Below are positions 43,846-53,104 of a stretch of 64,000 nt of DNA, piece by piece (position 1 is the first letter of the stretch; every line of letters begins with the position of its first letter). The stretch comes from Luteolibacter sp. Y139 (GTDB taxonomy: Bacteria > Verrucomicrobiota > Verrucomicrobiia > Verrucomicrobiales > Akkermansiaceae), in contig NZ_JBBUKT010000004.1 in assembly GCF_038066715.1 (NCBI RefSeq), forward strand, positions 62,001 through 126,000. The letters run 5' to 3'. A model generated the notes under the pieces. The model had not been told where the DNA came from. It made no database searches and worked only from the letters and a program-made list of their open reading frames with translations. The position numbers and the translations under genes were made by a program.

Positions 43846-44844
43846 TCAGTAACCCTTGGCCGGGTCCACGCGGTTCTTCAGGGTCACGCCGTGGGCGAAG
43901 CGGGAGAGATTTGTTAGAATGAGGTCATCCTGCCGGTCGTCCCGCTGGTCGGAGGCCCACGCCAGGTGGGGCGTGATGACGACGTTTTGCATTTTCCACA
44001 GCGGATGGTCCTGCGGCAGGGGCTCGGGATCGGTGACGTCGAGGCCGGCTCCGCCGAGCTTCTTTTCCTGGAGGGCCTTCACGAGGGCGTCCGTATCGAC
44101 GACTTTGCCGCGAGAGACGTTGATGACGTAGGAACCTTTCTTCATCGCGGCGAATTGGGCGGTGCTGAGCATCTTTTCGGTTTGAGGCGTGAGAGGAACG
44201 CAGCTCACGACGACGTCGGCTTCGGGGAGGAGTTCGTTCAGCTCATCGGGCTTGCCGGTTTTATCGAGGGTCTGGGAAATCGGCAGGTCCTTGGGATCGA
44301 TGGCGATGACTTTCATGCCGAAGGCCTTCGCGCGCTCGGCGACCTGAGTGCCGATGCCGCCGTAGCCGATGACCATCAGGGTGCGGCCACGGAGTTCGAT
44401 CATCGGGAGCCTCGCGTCGTTCTGACCCCACGCGCCTTTTTCCTGGGCGCGATGGAAAGCGGCCATGTTGCGGGTGAGGGACAGCAGCAGGGCGAAGGCG
44501 TGATCGGCGATTTCCGGGCCCTGCTGGATCTTGAAATTCGTGAGGGTGACCGAGCCGTCCTTGATCTTCGCGAAGCTGGCATAGCGTTCGACGCCCGCGC
44601 CGTGGACGTGGACCCAGCGCAGCTTGGCACCGGCTTCCAGCAGGCCTTCATCCGGTGAGCCGATGTAGCCTTCCGCGGTGGCGATCTTTTCCCTCGCGTC
44701 GCGGGAGTTTGAATAGAACTCGAGCTTGAGCGAGGGGTTCTCCTTGGCCACTTGGGCGACCTCTTCCTTCATCGAGTCCGGCAGCAGCACGGATTGGGCG
44801 GACGCGGCGCCTAGCAGACAGGCGAAGGCGAGGACGGCTTTCAT
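43846..44844 (-). CDS. Exported D-2-hydroxyacid dehydrogenase-family protein
   Basis: This 332-residue protein matches the D-isomer-specific 2-hydroxyacid dehydrogenase family: NAD-binding VIGYGGIGTQVAERAKAFG, catalytic Arg in NVSRGKVVD, Glu in DVTDPEPLP and His in ITPHLAWAS. The odd feature is an N-terminal signal peptide (MKAVLAFACLLGAASA), which precedes the catalytic domain directly and replaces part of its usual first strand. An NAD-dependent enzyme in the periplasm would need a bound cofactor or a different role. Convergent with the AraC gene. Confidence 0.88.
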   Translation of the reverse strand: MKAVLAFACLLGAASAQSVLLPDSMKEEVAQVAKENPSLKLEFYSNSRDAREKIATAEGYIGSPDEGLLEAGAKLRWVHVHGAGVERYASFAKIKDGSVTLTNFKIQQGPEIADHAFALLLSLTRNMAAFHRAQEKGAWGQNDARLPMIELRGRTLMVIGYGGIGTQVAERAKAFGMKVIAIDPKDLPISQTLDKTGKPDELNELLPEADVVVSCVPLTPQTEKMLSTAQFAAMKKGSYVINVSRGKVVDTDALVKALQEKKLGGAGLDVTDPEPLPQDHPLWKMQNVVITPHLAWASDQRDDRQDDLILTNLSRFAHGVTLKNRVDPAKGY

Positions 44845-44888
44845 GATCCGGTCCTATACGCGAATGGCAGCCGCCACGAAACAAGGAA

Positions 44889-46616
44889 TCACGAGGGGGC
44901 GTCTTCCAGGTTGGCGGTCTCGATGACCTCCCACGAACCGTCCTTGCCGATCCGCATCAGCCAGTCGTGGTATTTCAGCAAGGTGGAGCGATGGCCGACG
45001 CTGACGTAGGTGTAGCGGTGCTCCTTCAAGTATTCGTAGAGGTGTTCCTCATTCGGCTCGTCGAGCGCGCTGGTGGATTCGTCGAGGAAGGCAACCGCAG
45101 GTTTCTTCATGAGCAGGCGGGCGAACGAAAGCCGCTGCTGCTCGCCCAGTGAGAGCATGTTCGCCCAATCGGCCTCGCGGTCGAAATCGCCTTCCACGCG
45201 GTCGGCGAGATCGGGGAGGTTCACGGTTTCGAGCACCTCTTGTAGGGCGGTGGGATCGGTGTCGCGCCGCGCCTCGGGATAGTCGAGCTGTGTCCGCAAG
45301 CTGCCCGGCACCATATAGGGACGCTGGGGGAGGAACATCATGTTGCGATAGGGAGGGCGGCCGATCTTGCCATCGCCCGAATTCCAGAGGCCGGCGATGG
45401 TGCGCAGGAGCGAACTCTTGCCCGAGCCGCTTTCGCCCATGATGAGGAGGCTCTTTCCGGGTGGGAGGCGGAAGCTCACGTCGCGCAGCAAGGTCCGCTC
45501 GCCGCCGGGCGTAGCCACGGTGAGGTTTTCCAAGGCGACCGTCTTTTCTTCCTCGCTGATTTCGATCTGTTCTTCGGTATCGACTTCCAGGTTGTCTTCC
45601 GCGTCGCGTTCATCGAGGAACTCCCACAGTGATCCCAAGCGGGTGACTCCGGCGGCGAAGGCGCTGAGGCGTTCGAACTGGGTGATGAAGAGCGAGACCG
45701 CGGCGAGGAAGGCGGCGAAGGCGCCCATGGCCTGGGTGATGGTGCCGAACTCGACCTTTCCCTGGAGGAAGAGGGGTGCGACGATCATCAGCGGCAGGAT
45801 CATGGCGAGCGAGTTGTAGCCGGTGGAGAAGAAGGCGAGATTCCGGTTCCACTTGATGAGCACCATCATGTTTCCCACCACGCCGCCGAGGCGCTTGCGC
45901 AGGTCGCGGAGTTCCTTCCGCTCTCCGCGGAAGAATGCGATCGATTCCGCGTTGTCGCGCACGCGAACCAGTCCGTAGCGCAGGTTCGCCTCGCGCTCGT
46001 ACTGGAGGTAATTCAATCCGATCAAGCGGCGGCCGATGAGAAAGGCAACCACAGTGCCGATGACGGCATAGCTGATCAGGACGGCGACCAGCGTGCCGGA
46101 GATCATCCACAGCTCACGGGCGAAGCCGAGGATCTGGATCACGGAATTAATGACTAACAGCGAGAACGACAGCGAGGTGACGGTGAAGTTCTTGGCGTCT
46201 TCCGAGATACGTTGGTCGGGGTTGTCGATCTCCTCGTTTCCCTGAAGGCGATAGTAGGCCCGGTTGGAGAAGTACCGGATCATGAAGGTGCGGGCGAGGA
46301 AGTCCCGCCAGTTCAGGGCGAGGCGTTCCTCGACGTATCGATAGAATGCGGCTAACGGAATGCTCGCGGCGAAGGTGCCGATGTAGAACCAGATGGCGCG
46401 GTGGAAGGCGTCCGTGTCCTGCTTCTCCAGCGCGGTCATGACGTCGCGCATGACCCGCAGCGAGAAGATCGACACCCAGGTCACCGCGATGGAGAGGGTG
46501 ATCAGGGTGCCGAGCTGGGCCCATGCGCGTCCCCAGGTTTTGCCGAAGAAATAGGGTCGGATTAGCCGCCAGAGCTGTTTCCAAACGTGGCGGGTGAACT
46601 TGGGGGCCTCATCCAT
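44889..46616 (-). CDS. SbmA/BacA-like (ABCD-type) ABC transporter
   Basis: This 575-residue protein fuses an ABC_membrane_2-type membrane domain (helices near residues 35-55, 75-95, 155-200, 270-310) to an ATPase domain with Walker A GESGSGKSS, Q-loop FLPQRPYMV, signature LSLGEQQRLS and Walker B VAFLDESTS. This architecture is the vitamin B12/bleomycin/peptide transporter family. It probably moves a peptide or fatty-acyl compound. It lies 58 bases downstream of the second two-component system, so sensing and transport may be linked. Confidence 0.9.
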   Translation of the reverse strand: MDEAPKFTRHVWKQLWRLIRPYFFGKTWGRAWAQLGTLITLSIAVTWVSIFSLRVMRDVMTALEKQDTDAFHRAIWFYIGTFAASIPLAAFYRYVEERLALNWRDFLARTFMIRYFSNRAYYRLQGNEEIDNPDQRISEDAKNFTVTSLSFSLLVINSVIQILGFARELWMISGTLVAVLISYAVIGTVVAFLIGRRLIGLNYLQYEREANLRYGLVRVRDNAESIAFFRGERKELRDLRKRLGGVVGNMMVLIKWNRNLAFFSTGYNSLAMILPLMIVAPLFLQGKVEFGTITQAMGAFAAFLAAVSLFITQFERLSAFAAGVTRLGSLWEFLDERDAEDNLEVDTEEQIEISEEEKTVALENLTVATPGGERTLLRDVSFRLPPGKSLLIMGESGSGKSSLLRTIAGLWNSGDGKIGRPPYRNMMFLPQRPYMVPGSLRTQLDYPEARRDTDPTALQEVLETVNLPDLADRVEGDFDREADWANMLSLGEQQRLSFARLLMKKPAVAFLDESTSALDEPNEEHLYEYLKEHRYTYVSVGHRSTLLKYHDWLMRIGKDGSWEVIETANLEDAPS

Positions 46617-46674
46617 GAATAATTCCCACCCAGTCGTCCACGATAGTGAATTTAGCGAGCGAAAATCTTGAGGG

Positions 46675-48564
46675 TCATTTTACCGCCAGTGGGAGCGTCA
46701 GGATGAAGCAGGCGCCGCCTTCCGTGTCCGCCAACTGCAAGTCGCCGCCATTGGCGCGGGCGAGGCGGCGGGAGAGGGAAAGCCCGAGGCCGACGCCGGG
46801 GCGGCTTTCGGCGGCTGCGGCTGCGGACTTGTGGAAGGCGCGGAAGACGCGGCGACGCTCGTTCGCGGAAATGCCGGTGCCGTGGTCGCGCACCCGCAGT
46901 TCGAGGTAGCGGCCGGTGATGGCGGCTTCGAGATGTACTTCCGGCGGCGAGGAGCCGGCGGCGTACTTGGCGGCGTTGTCGATGAGGTTGAACAGCACGT
47001 GCTCGGTCGCGGCGACATCCGCCTTCACGATGGCTTGCCATGCGGGGGCGGAGAGATCGGCCTGGAGCGAGAGCCCGGCGTCTAACAAACGCTCGCCGAA
47101 GCGCTGGAGCATTGGCTCTACCAGGCGGCCCACTGCGACCTCACGCGGAGTCGCGCGAGCGCTGCCGCGTTCGATGCGTGAGAAGGCGAGGACGTTTTCC
47201 ACGAGGTGGGAAAGTCGGCTGGCTTCGCGCTGGAGGGTGCGGAAGTAGTCGCCGCGCTTCTCTTCCTTCACGGCACCGCTGTGCAGCATGTCGGAGTAGA
47301 GCTGGAAGGTGGTCAGCGGTGTGCGCAGCTCGTGGGTGACCGCGGAAACGAAGGAGGCGCGGCGCTCACTCAGCCGCAGGATGCCGCCGACCAGCACGGC
47401 CGAGGCTGCGAGTGCCATGATCACCGCGGCCCACGCGACGGCCAGAGGGCGTCCGATTCCGACTGTTAGCGGGGGTGGCGATTCATTGCGCTCCAAGCGA
47501 AAGGGAAACGAGACCAAGGCGAGCGGGTCTTCCGCAGACGCGGCGGCCATGCTGTCTGCGCCGGCCACCGGGACGAGATTTCCGGCCGGCAAGAGATCCC
47601 GCACTTCGTCTAACAATCGAGTGCGCAGAACCGCGGCATCGACCCATGCTCCCTGGACGACACGGATTTGGGAAGGCAGGCCGGGCAAGGTCTGGCGGAT
47701 CTGGCGCAGCAGGAACAATTCACCGCCGATCCAAACCGCGCGCATCTGGCCGATGTCGACGATTTCGGCGCGGGCGGGAGTAATCGGGATGGTGATCTCA
47801 TTCAGTGGAACTACTTGCTGTAATTCCTGCGGCGCGGGTTGTGGCGTCTCTTGCTGCTGGATTCTAGCCTGGCCGGACTGTTTGGTATTCTCCAACGCCT
47901 GATCGACGACCTTCGCCCGTTGGGCACGCTCCGTTCCGTTGGCATTCTCCAAATAGACCTGCTCCTTGCGGGCTTCGACGCCCCCCTTGCTCTGGAGAAT
48001 GTTGGTATTGAAGTTTTTCTGGGAAAGCGCCTCTTTGGGAATGGCGTTCCATGAGGCTTCGCCTTCTGCGAGCGCGCAGGTGAGGACTTCACCATTTTCG
48101 AGTGGCAGCGGGTGCACCCGCAGCAGGAATTTCAAGCGCTCGAATTTCTCCCGCGCTCCCGGTTCGGCGGGTGGGTGGAGTTCCGGCGAGGACAGGGGGT
48201 CGTTGTTAGAACCGCTGAAGTGGAGGTAGATCGCCGGGTCGCGGTTCGCGACGACGGCACCCGATTGATAGTCGCCGGGGGCGGCGCGGTTTTCGGCGAG
48301 CAGCACGGAAGCGCCTTCGGAGTCGAGACGCCACAGGGCGAGGCGGGTGCGTTCTTCCAGGTCAGCTTTGGCTTCGGCTTCGGCGCGGGTTTTTCCGGCA
48401 TCGAGCACGCTGCGGGTCAGGGCGGTCATGGCCCCCAGCACCGTGGCGGCGCAGAGGCCGAGGAGGGCCCAGACGAGCAGGCTGCGGGAACGCTTCATGT
48501 CACGGCACTCCTGTGAAATTTTTCCGAGCAGGTCGCAAATCAGCAGGCCTGAGGAACGCTTCAT
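46675..48564 (-). CDS. Sensor histidine kinase with large periplasmic domain
   Basis: This kinase of 629 residues from the ATG at 48564 has a periplasmic sensor of about 330 residues between two membrane helices, HisKA with AVTHELRTPLT, and HATPase_c with NLIDNAAKY, DHGTGIS and GVGLGLSLS. The ATG at 48564 overlaps the regulator stop as ATGA; a second ATG at 48498 starts an almost identical short N-terminus (MKRSxxLL..LLG). The sensor is rich in Gln/Glu near its middle. It pairs with the regulator at 48561 and lies upstream of the ABC exporter. Confidence 0.92.
   Translation of the reverse strand: MKRSSGLLICDLLGKISQECRDMKRSRSLLVWALLGLCAATVLGAMTALTRSVLDAGKTRAEAEAKADLEERTRLALWRLDSEGASVLLAENRAAPGDYQSGAVVANRDPAIYLHFSGSNNDPLSSPELHPPAEPGAREKFERLKFLLRVHPLPLENGEVLTCALAEGEASWNAIPKEALSQKNFNTNILQSKGGVEARKEQVYLENANGTERAQRAKVVDQALENTKQSGQARIQQQETPQPAPQELQQVVPLNEITIPITPARAEIVDIGQMRAVWIGGELFLLRQIRQTLPGLPSQIRVVQGAWVDAAVLRTRLLDEVRDLLPAGNLVPVAGADSMAAASAEDPLALVSFPFRLERNESPPPLTVGIGRPLAVAWAAVIMALAASAVLVGGILRLSERRASFVSAVTHELRTPLTTFQLYSDMLHSGAVKEEKRGDYFRTLQREASRLSHLVENVLAFSRIERGSARATPREVAVGRLVEPMLQRFGERLLDAGLSLQADLSAPAWQAIVKADVAATEHVLFNLIDNAAKYAAGSSPPEVHLEAAITGRYLELRVRDHGTGISANERRRVFRAFHKSAAAAAESRPGVGLGLSLSRRLARANGGDLQLADTEGGACFILTLPLAVK
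48498..48564 (-). repeat. Duplicated N-terminal codons of the kinase gene
   Basis: Reading on the minus strand, ATGAAGCGTTCC at 48564 is repeated exactly at 48498, and the following codons keep matching Leu and Gly positions (MKRSSGLLICDLLG against MKRSRSLLVWALLG). This is a partial tandem duplication of the translation start, 66 bases apart, so the gene has two alternative starts. Confidence 0.6.
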
Positions 48565-49259
48565 GATACGGGAATCCCGTGGAATCTCCATCCCTTGCCG
48601 CGGACGGTCACGAGGATTTGTTGGTCGCGGTCGCGCAGCTTGGTCCGCAGGTGCATGATGTGCATGTCCAGCGTGCGGGTCTCGGTGCGCTCGGGATCGA
48701 GGCCCCAGACGTGGCGGAGGATTTCATCGCGCGAGACGACCCGGCCAGCGGCGTCTAACAGGTAGCGCAGGAGGCCGGCCTCGCGTTCGGAGAGCTCGAC
48801 GCCATCGCCATCGTGGAAGGCGATCTTGCCGGAGGTGAGGTCGACCTTGCCGCCGGGAAGTTCGCGTTCTTCGGAGGGCGCGGGGCGTTCGCAGGTGCGG
48901 CGGAGCACGGCTTCGACGCGGGCCAATAGTTCGCGGACGCTGAAGGGCTTCATGACGTAGTCGTCCGCGCCGAGGCCGAGGCCGCGGACGCGGTCGTTTT
49001 CCTCGCCGCGGGCGGAGAGGATGATGACGGCTTGGCCGGGGCGCTTTTTCTTCAGCTCGGAGAGGATGGAGAAGCCGTCGCGGCCGGGGAGTACGAGGTC
49101 CAGCAGGAGGAGGCGGTAGTTTGCGCGGAGTGCGAGATCGAGACCGCCGTGGCCTTCGCCGGCTTCCAAGGTACGATAGCCGCCGTACTCCAGTGCATCG
49201 ACCACGCCGCGGCGGATGGCGGCGTCGTCTTCGATCACGAGGATGGTGGTATCGGGCAT
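48561..49259 (-). CDS. OmpR-family response regulator
   Basis: This 232-residue regulator has the acidic pair in VIEDDAAIR, phospho-acceptor Asp in LLLDLVLPG, switch Lys or its equivalent near ILSARGEE and a C-terminal winged helix (TRTLDMHIMHLRTKL, GKGWRFHG). It is the partner of the kinase that follows, with 4-base overlap. The order regulator then kinase is the reverse of the system at 26433-28672, so the two systems are not a recent duplication. Confidence 0.94.
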   Translation of the reverse strand: MPDTTILVIEDDAAIRRGVVDALEYGGYRTLEAGEGHGGLDLALRANYRLLLLDLVLPGRDGFSILSELKKKRPGQAVIILSARGEENDRVRGLGLGADDYVMKPFSVRELLARVEAVLRRTCERPAPSEERELPGGKVDLTSGKIAFHDGDGVELSEREAGLLRYLLDAAGRVVSRDEILRHVWGLDPERTETRTLDMHIMHLRTKLRDRDQQILVTVRGKGWRFHGIPVS

Positions 49260-49272
49260 GTTGCTAACGAAT

Positions 49273-49767
49273 TTATTTAACCGATTTTCCGGCGAAGGGA
49301 ATCTTTGTCGTCTTGATGTCCAGCAACGGCCCGAGTTCGTGGACGTTTGTGTAACCGTAGCTGTGTAGCGAAATGAAAGTCGGGATGTTCAGAGCGGCGG
49401 GGGCTGCCTTACTCACGAAGAAGCGCTCCTCACCCTCGAAGTTGTTATTGCAATAGATCAGCACGCGGGTGTCCTTCGCCGGGATCACTTCCTTCAGCGC
49501 GACCTCGCTGAAGTCAGAGAGATTCAGGTGGACGGCTCCCTTGATGTGAAGCTGATCGTATTTCTCACGGCTGCGGGCATCGAGAACAACGGTTCCTGGC
49601 TCTGCGGCGAGGCGCAGGAAGTCATCCTCGGAGATCCGGCGGGTTTCTCGTAGCTTCGCGACTTCCAGGGAAATGGCCCTGAAGCGATCAAAGTCGATTT
49701 TCGGGTTCGGTGGTTCGGCGGCGAAGGCAAGGCCGGCCGTGAGGACATAAAGAAAGGAGGTTTTCAT
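49273..49767 (-). CDS. Exported rhodanese-like protein
   Basis: This 164-residue protein has a signal peptide (MKTSFLYVLTAGLAFA) and one rhodanese domain: TVVLDARSREKYDQLHIKGAVHL, with an active-site loop VLIYCNNNFEGEE. The Cys is present, but the loop lacks the common C-x5-R sulfurtransferase pattern, so the substrate or function may differ. It starts 13 bases upstream of the regulator on the same strand, but whether it shares its transcript is unclear. It probably acts in the periplasm. Confidence 0.85.
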   Translation of the reverse strand: MKTSFLYVLTAGLAFAAEPPNPKIDFDRFRAISLEVAKLRETRRISEDDFLRLAAEPGTVVLDARSREKYDQLHIKGAVHLNLSDFSEVALKEVIPAKDTRVLIYCNNNFEGEERFFVSKAAPAALNIPTFISLHSYGYTNVHELGPLLDIKTTKIPFAGKSVK

Positions 49768-49831
49768 CTCGAAAACCTCCTATCCCGGAATCGTGCCGCT
49801 GTCCGTCAACGGCACGTAAATTCAGGTCAAT

Positions 49832-51046
49832 TCAGCACCCGCCGTTTCCCGCCAGGGCGTCCATCAGGTAGCGGGCGGGGCGGAAGTTCTCGATGAGGAC
49901 TTCGCGCTGGTTGCCGCGCTTCATGCGGACCTGCTTGATGTTGAAGTTCGGGGTCTTGTGCGGCGCGAAGAGGATGTCGTCGTGGGTCGAGTTCTCGTGC
50001 TTCTTGAACATGTCCGGGACGATGTCGCCGCCGAGATGGTCATCGCGGCCGGTGGCGAGGTGGCAGGTGCCGAGCACCTTCTCGTCCTGAATGTCCGCGC
50101 CGGAAACCGGCAGCACCTGGGTGCCGAAGCCGAGTTCGCCGAGCGTGCCGGTCATCGGGTCGTCGGCAAGACGGGCATTGTGGGCGTCGATGGTGGCCTG
50201 ATTGCCGGAGATCAGCTCGGACTTGATGATGTTGCGGTTTTCCACCGTCAGCACACCGAGGGTGCCGTCCTCGTACTTCATCGGGAAGTGACCGCGGGCG
50301 TCCTTCGGCACAAAGTAGACTTCGCCGGCTGGCAGGTTCGCGATGTCCGGCTTCTCGCCTTGGCAGAGGCCATGGGACTTCTGCGCTTCCTGGCCGCCGA
50401 GGCCGAGCCAGGCGGTGAGGACGCGGCCGTCTTCGAGGGCGAAATCGATCTCGATGTCGTCGGCCTTGGTCAGGGCGAGGCGCAGCTTTTCGGCGTCCTT
50501 CGAGACGTCCTCATAGTCGACCGCGAGGCCGGAGCCGAGGATGATGTCATTGAGGCCGTGCAGCGTGGCGCCGCGGAAGCCGAACTCCTTCGCCTTCGCC
50601 GTTAGAGGCGCGGTGGCGGAGAAGGTGGAGATGCAGAGGATGAGGTCGTACTTCTGATAGATGTCCGCATCCAGGGAGAGTTGCTTGCCGTTGGTGTCCC
50701 AGACCTCGTCCTCGAGATCGAGGTTTGAGCCGTGGGTGGTCTTGTAGGCGAACATTTCGCCGCCGGACATGCCGAGGGACTTCATCGCGCCGTTTTTCAG
50801 GCCCTGGTAGAAGGCTTCGTGGGCCTTCTTCTGCACCGGGAAGCCGGGCTGTTGGAGGAAGTTGAAGTCCTTGATGAGGCCGGCGGGTTCGTCGAAGTCG
50901 GTCAGGATACAGACGCGACAGCCCTGGGTCGGCTTGAAGACGGTGCCGAGCAGGCGGACGAGGTCGAAGGGCGGGAAATCTCGATTCTCCGGATGGAGGA
51001 GGATTTCCTCGGACAGGTAGGCGGGGAGGTTGGCGCAAGGAGGCAT
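49832..51046 (-). CDS. M29-like aminopeptidase (aminopeptidase T family)
   Basis: This 404-residue protein carries C-terminal landmarks of M29 metallopeptidases: NLPAGEVYFVPKD near residue 248, GTLGELGFGTQ, a DEKVLGTCHLATGRDDHLGG block and THDDILF. The N-terminal half is a nucleotide-binding-like alpha/beta fold with ILTDFDEPAGLI. I chose the ATG at 51046, as the extra upstream codons are GC-rich noncoding. Metal ligands are only partly identifiable, so activity is likely but not proven. It stands alone, 64 bases from the rhodanese gene. Confidence 0.72.
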   Translation of the reverse strand: MPPCANLPAYLSEEILLHPENRDFPPFDLVRLLGTVFKPTQGCRVCILTDFDEPAGLIKDFNFLQQPGFPVQKKAHEAFYQGLKNGAMKSLGMSGGEMFAYKTTHGSNLDLEDEVWDTNGKQLSLDADIYQKYDLILCISTFSATAPLTAKAKEFGFRGATLHGLNDIILGSGLAVDYEDVSKDAEKLRLALTKADDIEIDFALEDGRVLTAWLGLGGQEAQKSHGLCQGEKPDIANLPAGEVYFVPKDARGHFPMKYEDGTLGVLTVENRNIIKSELISGNQATIDAHNARLADDPMTGTLGELGFGTQVLPVSGADIQDEKVLGTCHLATGRDDHLGGDIVPDMFKKHENSTHDDILFAPHKTPNFNIKQVRMKRGNQREVLIENFRPARYLMDALAGNGGC

Positions 51047-51196
51047 AGGGCCAGAAACTAGGATTGGTGCCGGACCGCGCAAGGGGGGATTTCTGGCATG
51101 AAAATCAGTGGCGTCTCCGGCACCGGACCGGGGAAAATGCGCGGGGTGGCAGGAAAAGTCCCCACGGAACGAGGGCCAAGCCTTTGACGCTTGGCG

Positions 51197-52441
51197 TCAA
51201 CCGGCCTTCGCCGCGCTCTTGAAGGGATTCCGCTCCGGCGCCTCGTCGTGCTCCACGCAGAGCAGCAGCCTCTTGATCAACTTGTTAAGCACCGGTTGCC
51301 GGTGGCGAAGCATGACGCCGAAGGGTTCCGGCTTCGCGCCGAGCGCGGCCTTCGGCTCCAGCGCCGTGCGGCCAAAGGAAATCCGCCTGCACCCCAGTGC
51401 GATGGCATCGGCGATGCCGGCATGCAGCAGCCGCAGGTAGACCGGCAGCCCGGCCGCGGCCTCGCGGTCGAATCCGATGTGGTAGGCGAACGCGGTTTCC
51501 CCGTCTGCGAGGGTGATCAGGAATCCCAGCAGCTCGTCTCCCCGCCAGATCCCACTGCAGCGCAGGCGGTCGCCGGAGGCCTGCTGCAAGGCAGGGAAAT
51601 ACTCCGGTCTCAGCTCGTAGGGCCGGAAGTCCGCATTATTTTGGACCGCACGATAGAGTTCGTGCACGCGGTCTTGGAGGGAATCGATTTCCGGGAGGAG
51701 CCCGACCCTGCAGCCCGCCTGTTCGATGGGCTTGAGGACATTGTTGCGGATCCCGGCGCGGTATTTCGACGAAAGGCTGGCGAGGTAGTCGTCATGGGAT
51801 TTCCACGCGGCATCAAGGGTGAGAACCATGTTGGGCTCCGTTTCGACGTAGCGGTAGCTCAGGTTGGCGAGCGACGAGACTCCCTTGTGGAAAGGCTCGT
51901 GGACGTCCTTGATCATGACGAAGTGGGTGGTGCCGCGCAGCTTGTCCGCCGTGCGGACGCGGTAGAGGACCTCGGCCACTCCATGCCAGATGGTTTCCTC
52001 CGGGAAATCAGGCACGAAAGCGACGCCGTGCTGGCCGTAGCTCAGCAGGTTCCCGCAGATCAGCACCCGCTGGCTCACCTTGCCCGCCAGCTTTTCCAGC
52101 GCCGCACATGAACACGCTTCCGGCGCAGGCTCCTTTGGTTTCCGCACCTGGCCGACGCTGATGTCGACGAGCTGCATGCAAACCGCAGCGACCGGCCGGT
52201 GTCCGGCGTCGTAAATGAGGGCGTAACGCGGCTGGATGTTGGCGGGCAGCACGCGTTCGAGGGCCAGCAGGTAGTCGCGCGACATGAAAAACCCCGCGCT
52301 CTCCGCCAATGAATTCCATGTGCCCGCATCCAACATCCCGATGCGGTCGGCGATGGCATACTGGAGCTCCGCCGGGCCGCGAAGGCGCTTGCGCTCGGCC
52401 AGCATGTCCCGGACCTCGAGCGCCTTGCGGATGAGTTTCAT
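51197..52441 (-). CDS. BioF2/FemAB-like GNAT acyltransferase
   Basis: This 414-residue protein has a C-terminal GNAT domain of the BioF2/Acetyltransf_6 type: SSKYRAGIRNNVLKPIEQAG near residue 230 and ELLGFLITLADGETAFAYHIGFD, then LYLRLLHAGIADAIALGCRR. Such proteins transfer acyl or aminoacyl groups in peptidoglycan or exopolysaccharide assembly. The N-terminal half is uncharacterised. I chose the ATG at 52441. It is divergent from the sigma factor operon and has no obvious partners, so the substrate is unknown. Confidence 0.78.
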   Translation of the reverse strand: MKLIRKALEVRDMLAERKRLRGPAELQYAIADRIGMLDAGTWNSLAESAGFFMSRDYLLALERVLPANIQPRYALIYDAGHRPVAAVCMQLVDISVGQVRKPKEPAPEACSCAALEKLAGKVSQRVLICGNLLSYGQHGVAFVPDFPEETIWHGVAEVLYRVRTADKLRGTTHFVMIKDVHEPFHKGVSSLANLSYRYVETEPNMVLTLDAAWKSHDDYLASLSSKYRAGIRNNVLKPIEQAGCRVGLLPEIDSLQDRVHELYRAVQNNADFRPYELRPEYFPALQQASGDRLRCSGIWRGDELLGFLITLADGETAFAYHIGFDREAAAGLPVYLRLLHAGIADAIALGCRRISFGRTALEPKAALGAKPEPFGVMLRHRQPVLNKLIKRLLLCVEHDEAPERNPFKSAAKAG

Positions 52442-52570
52442 GGAGGTCTTTCTGACAGATGCCTCTGGCGGACTCAACCCCCGGCTTGCAGTGTCCGGAG
52501 CGATCCGCCGGATGGAGGAACAAATCGATTTTTCCTGTTAACGTCCTGCCGCCTCGCGCGGCATAGGGGT

Positions 52571-53104
52571 GTGAACCACGATTCTGAACTCGACGCGCGC
52601 GAGCGGCTGACCCGGCACTGGCTGGAGTCGGAGCCGGCGGTGCGGGCGTATGTGTTCGCGGCGGTGCGCGCGTTTCATGACGCGGAGGACGTGGTGCAGC
52701 AGGTGGCGCTGACGGTGGCGCGGAGGTTCGAAGAATACGACGAGAAGCGGCCTTTCGTGGGGTGGGCGCTGTGGCTGGCGAAATCGCGGGTGATTGATCA
52801 TTTCCGGAAGCAGGGCCGGGACCGGCTGGTGTTTTCCGAGACCTTGCTGGATCAAATGGCGGACGCGCTGGTGCAGCGGCAGCCGGAGGGCAGCGCGCGG
52901 CAGGCGGCGATGGAGCGGTGCATCGCGAAACTGCCAGAGAAGTCGCGGCAGTTGCTGGAGCTGCGCTATGAAGAAGGTTCCTCCATGGAGCGGGTGGCGG
53001 CGGCGGTGGATTCCACGGCGGCGGCGGTGCGGGTGATGTTGTTCCGGATTCGCAACCTGCTGGCGGGGTGCATTCAGACCGAACTCGGGAAGGAGGCGCG
53101 ATGA
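52571..53104 (+). CDS. ECF-type RNA polymerase sigma factor
   Basis: This 177-residue sigma factor starts with GTG. Region 2 lies in DAEDVVQQVALTVARRFEEY and WLAKSRVIDHFRKQ (residues 37-80). Region 4 lies in LELRYEEGSSMERVAAAVDSTAAAVR (residues 136-161). It belongs to the group common in Planctomycetes and Verrucomicrobia that pair with FecR-like proteins. The stop overlaps the anti-sigma start by 4 bases. It heads a five-gene operon whose later products are exported haem and Tat proteins. Confidence 0.93.
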   Translation: MNHDSELDARERLTRHWLESEPAVRAYVFAAVRAFHDAEDVVQQVALTVARRFEEYDEKRPFVGWALWLAKSRVIDHFRKQGRDRLVFSETLLDQMADALVQRQPEGSARQAAMERCIAKLPEKSRQLLELRYEEGSSMERVAAAVDSTAAAVRVMLFRIRNLLAGCIQTELGKEAR

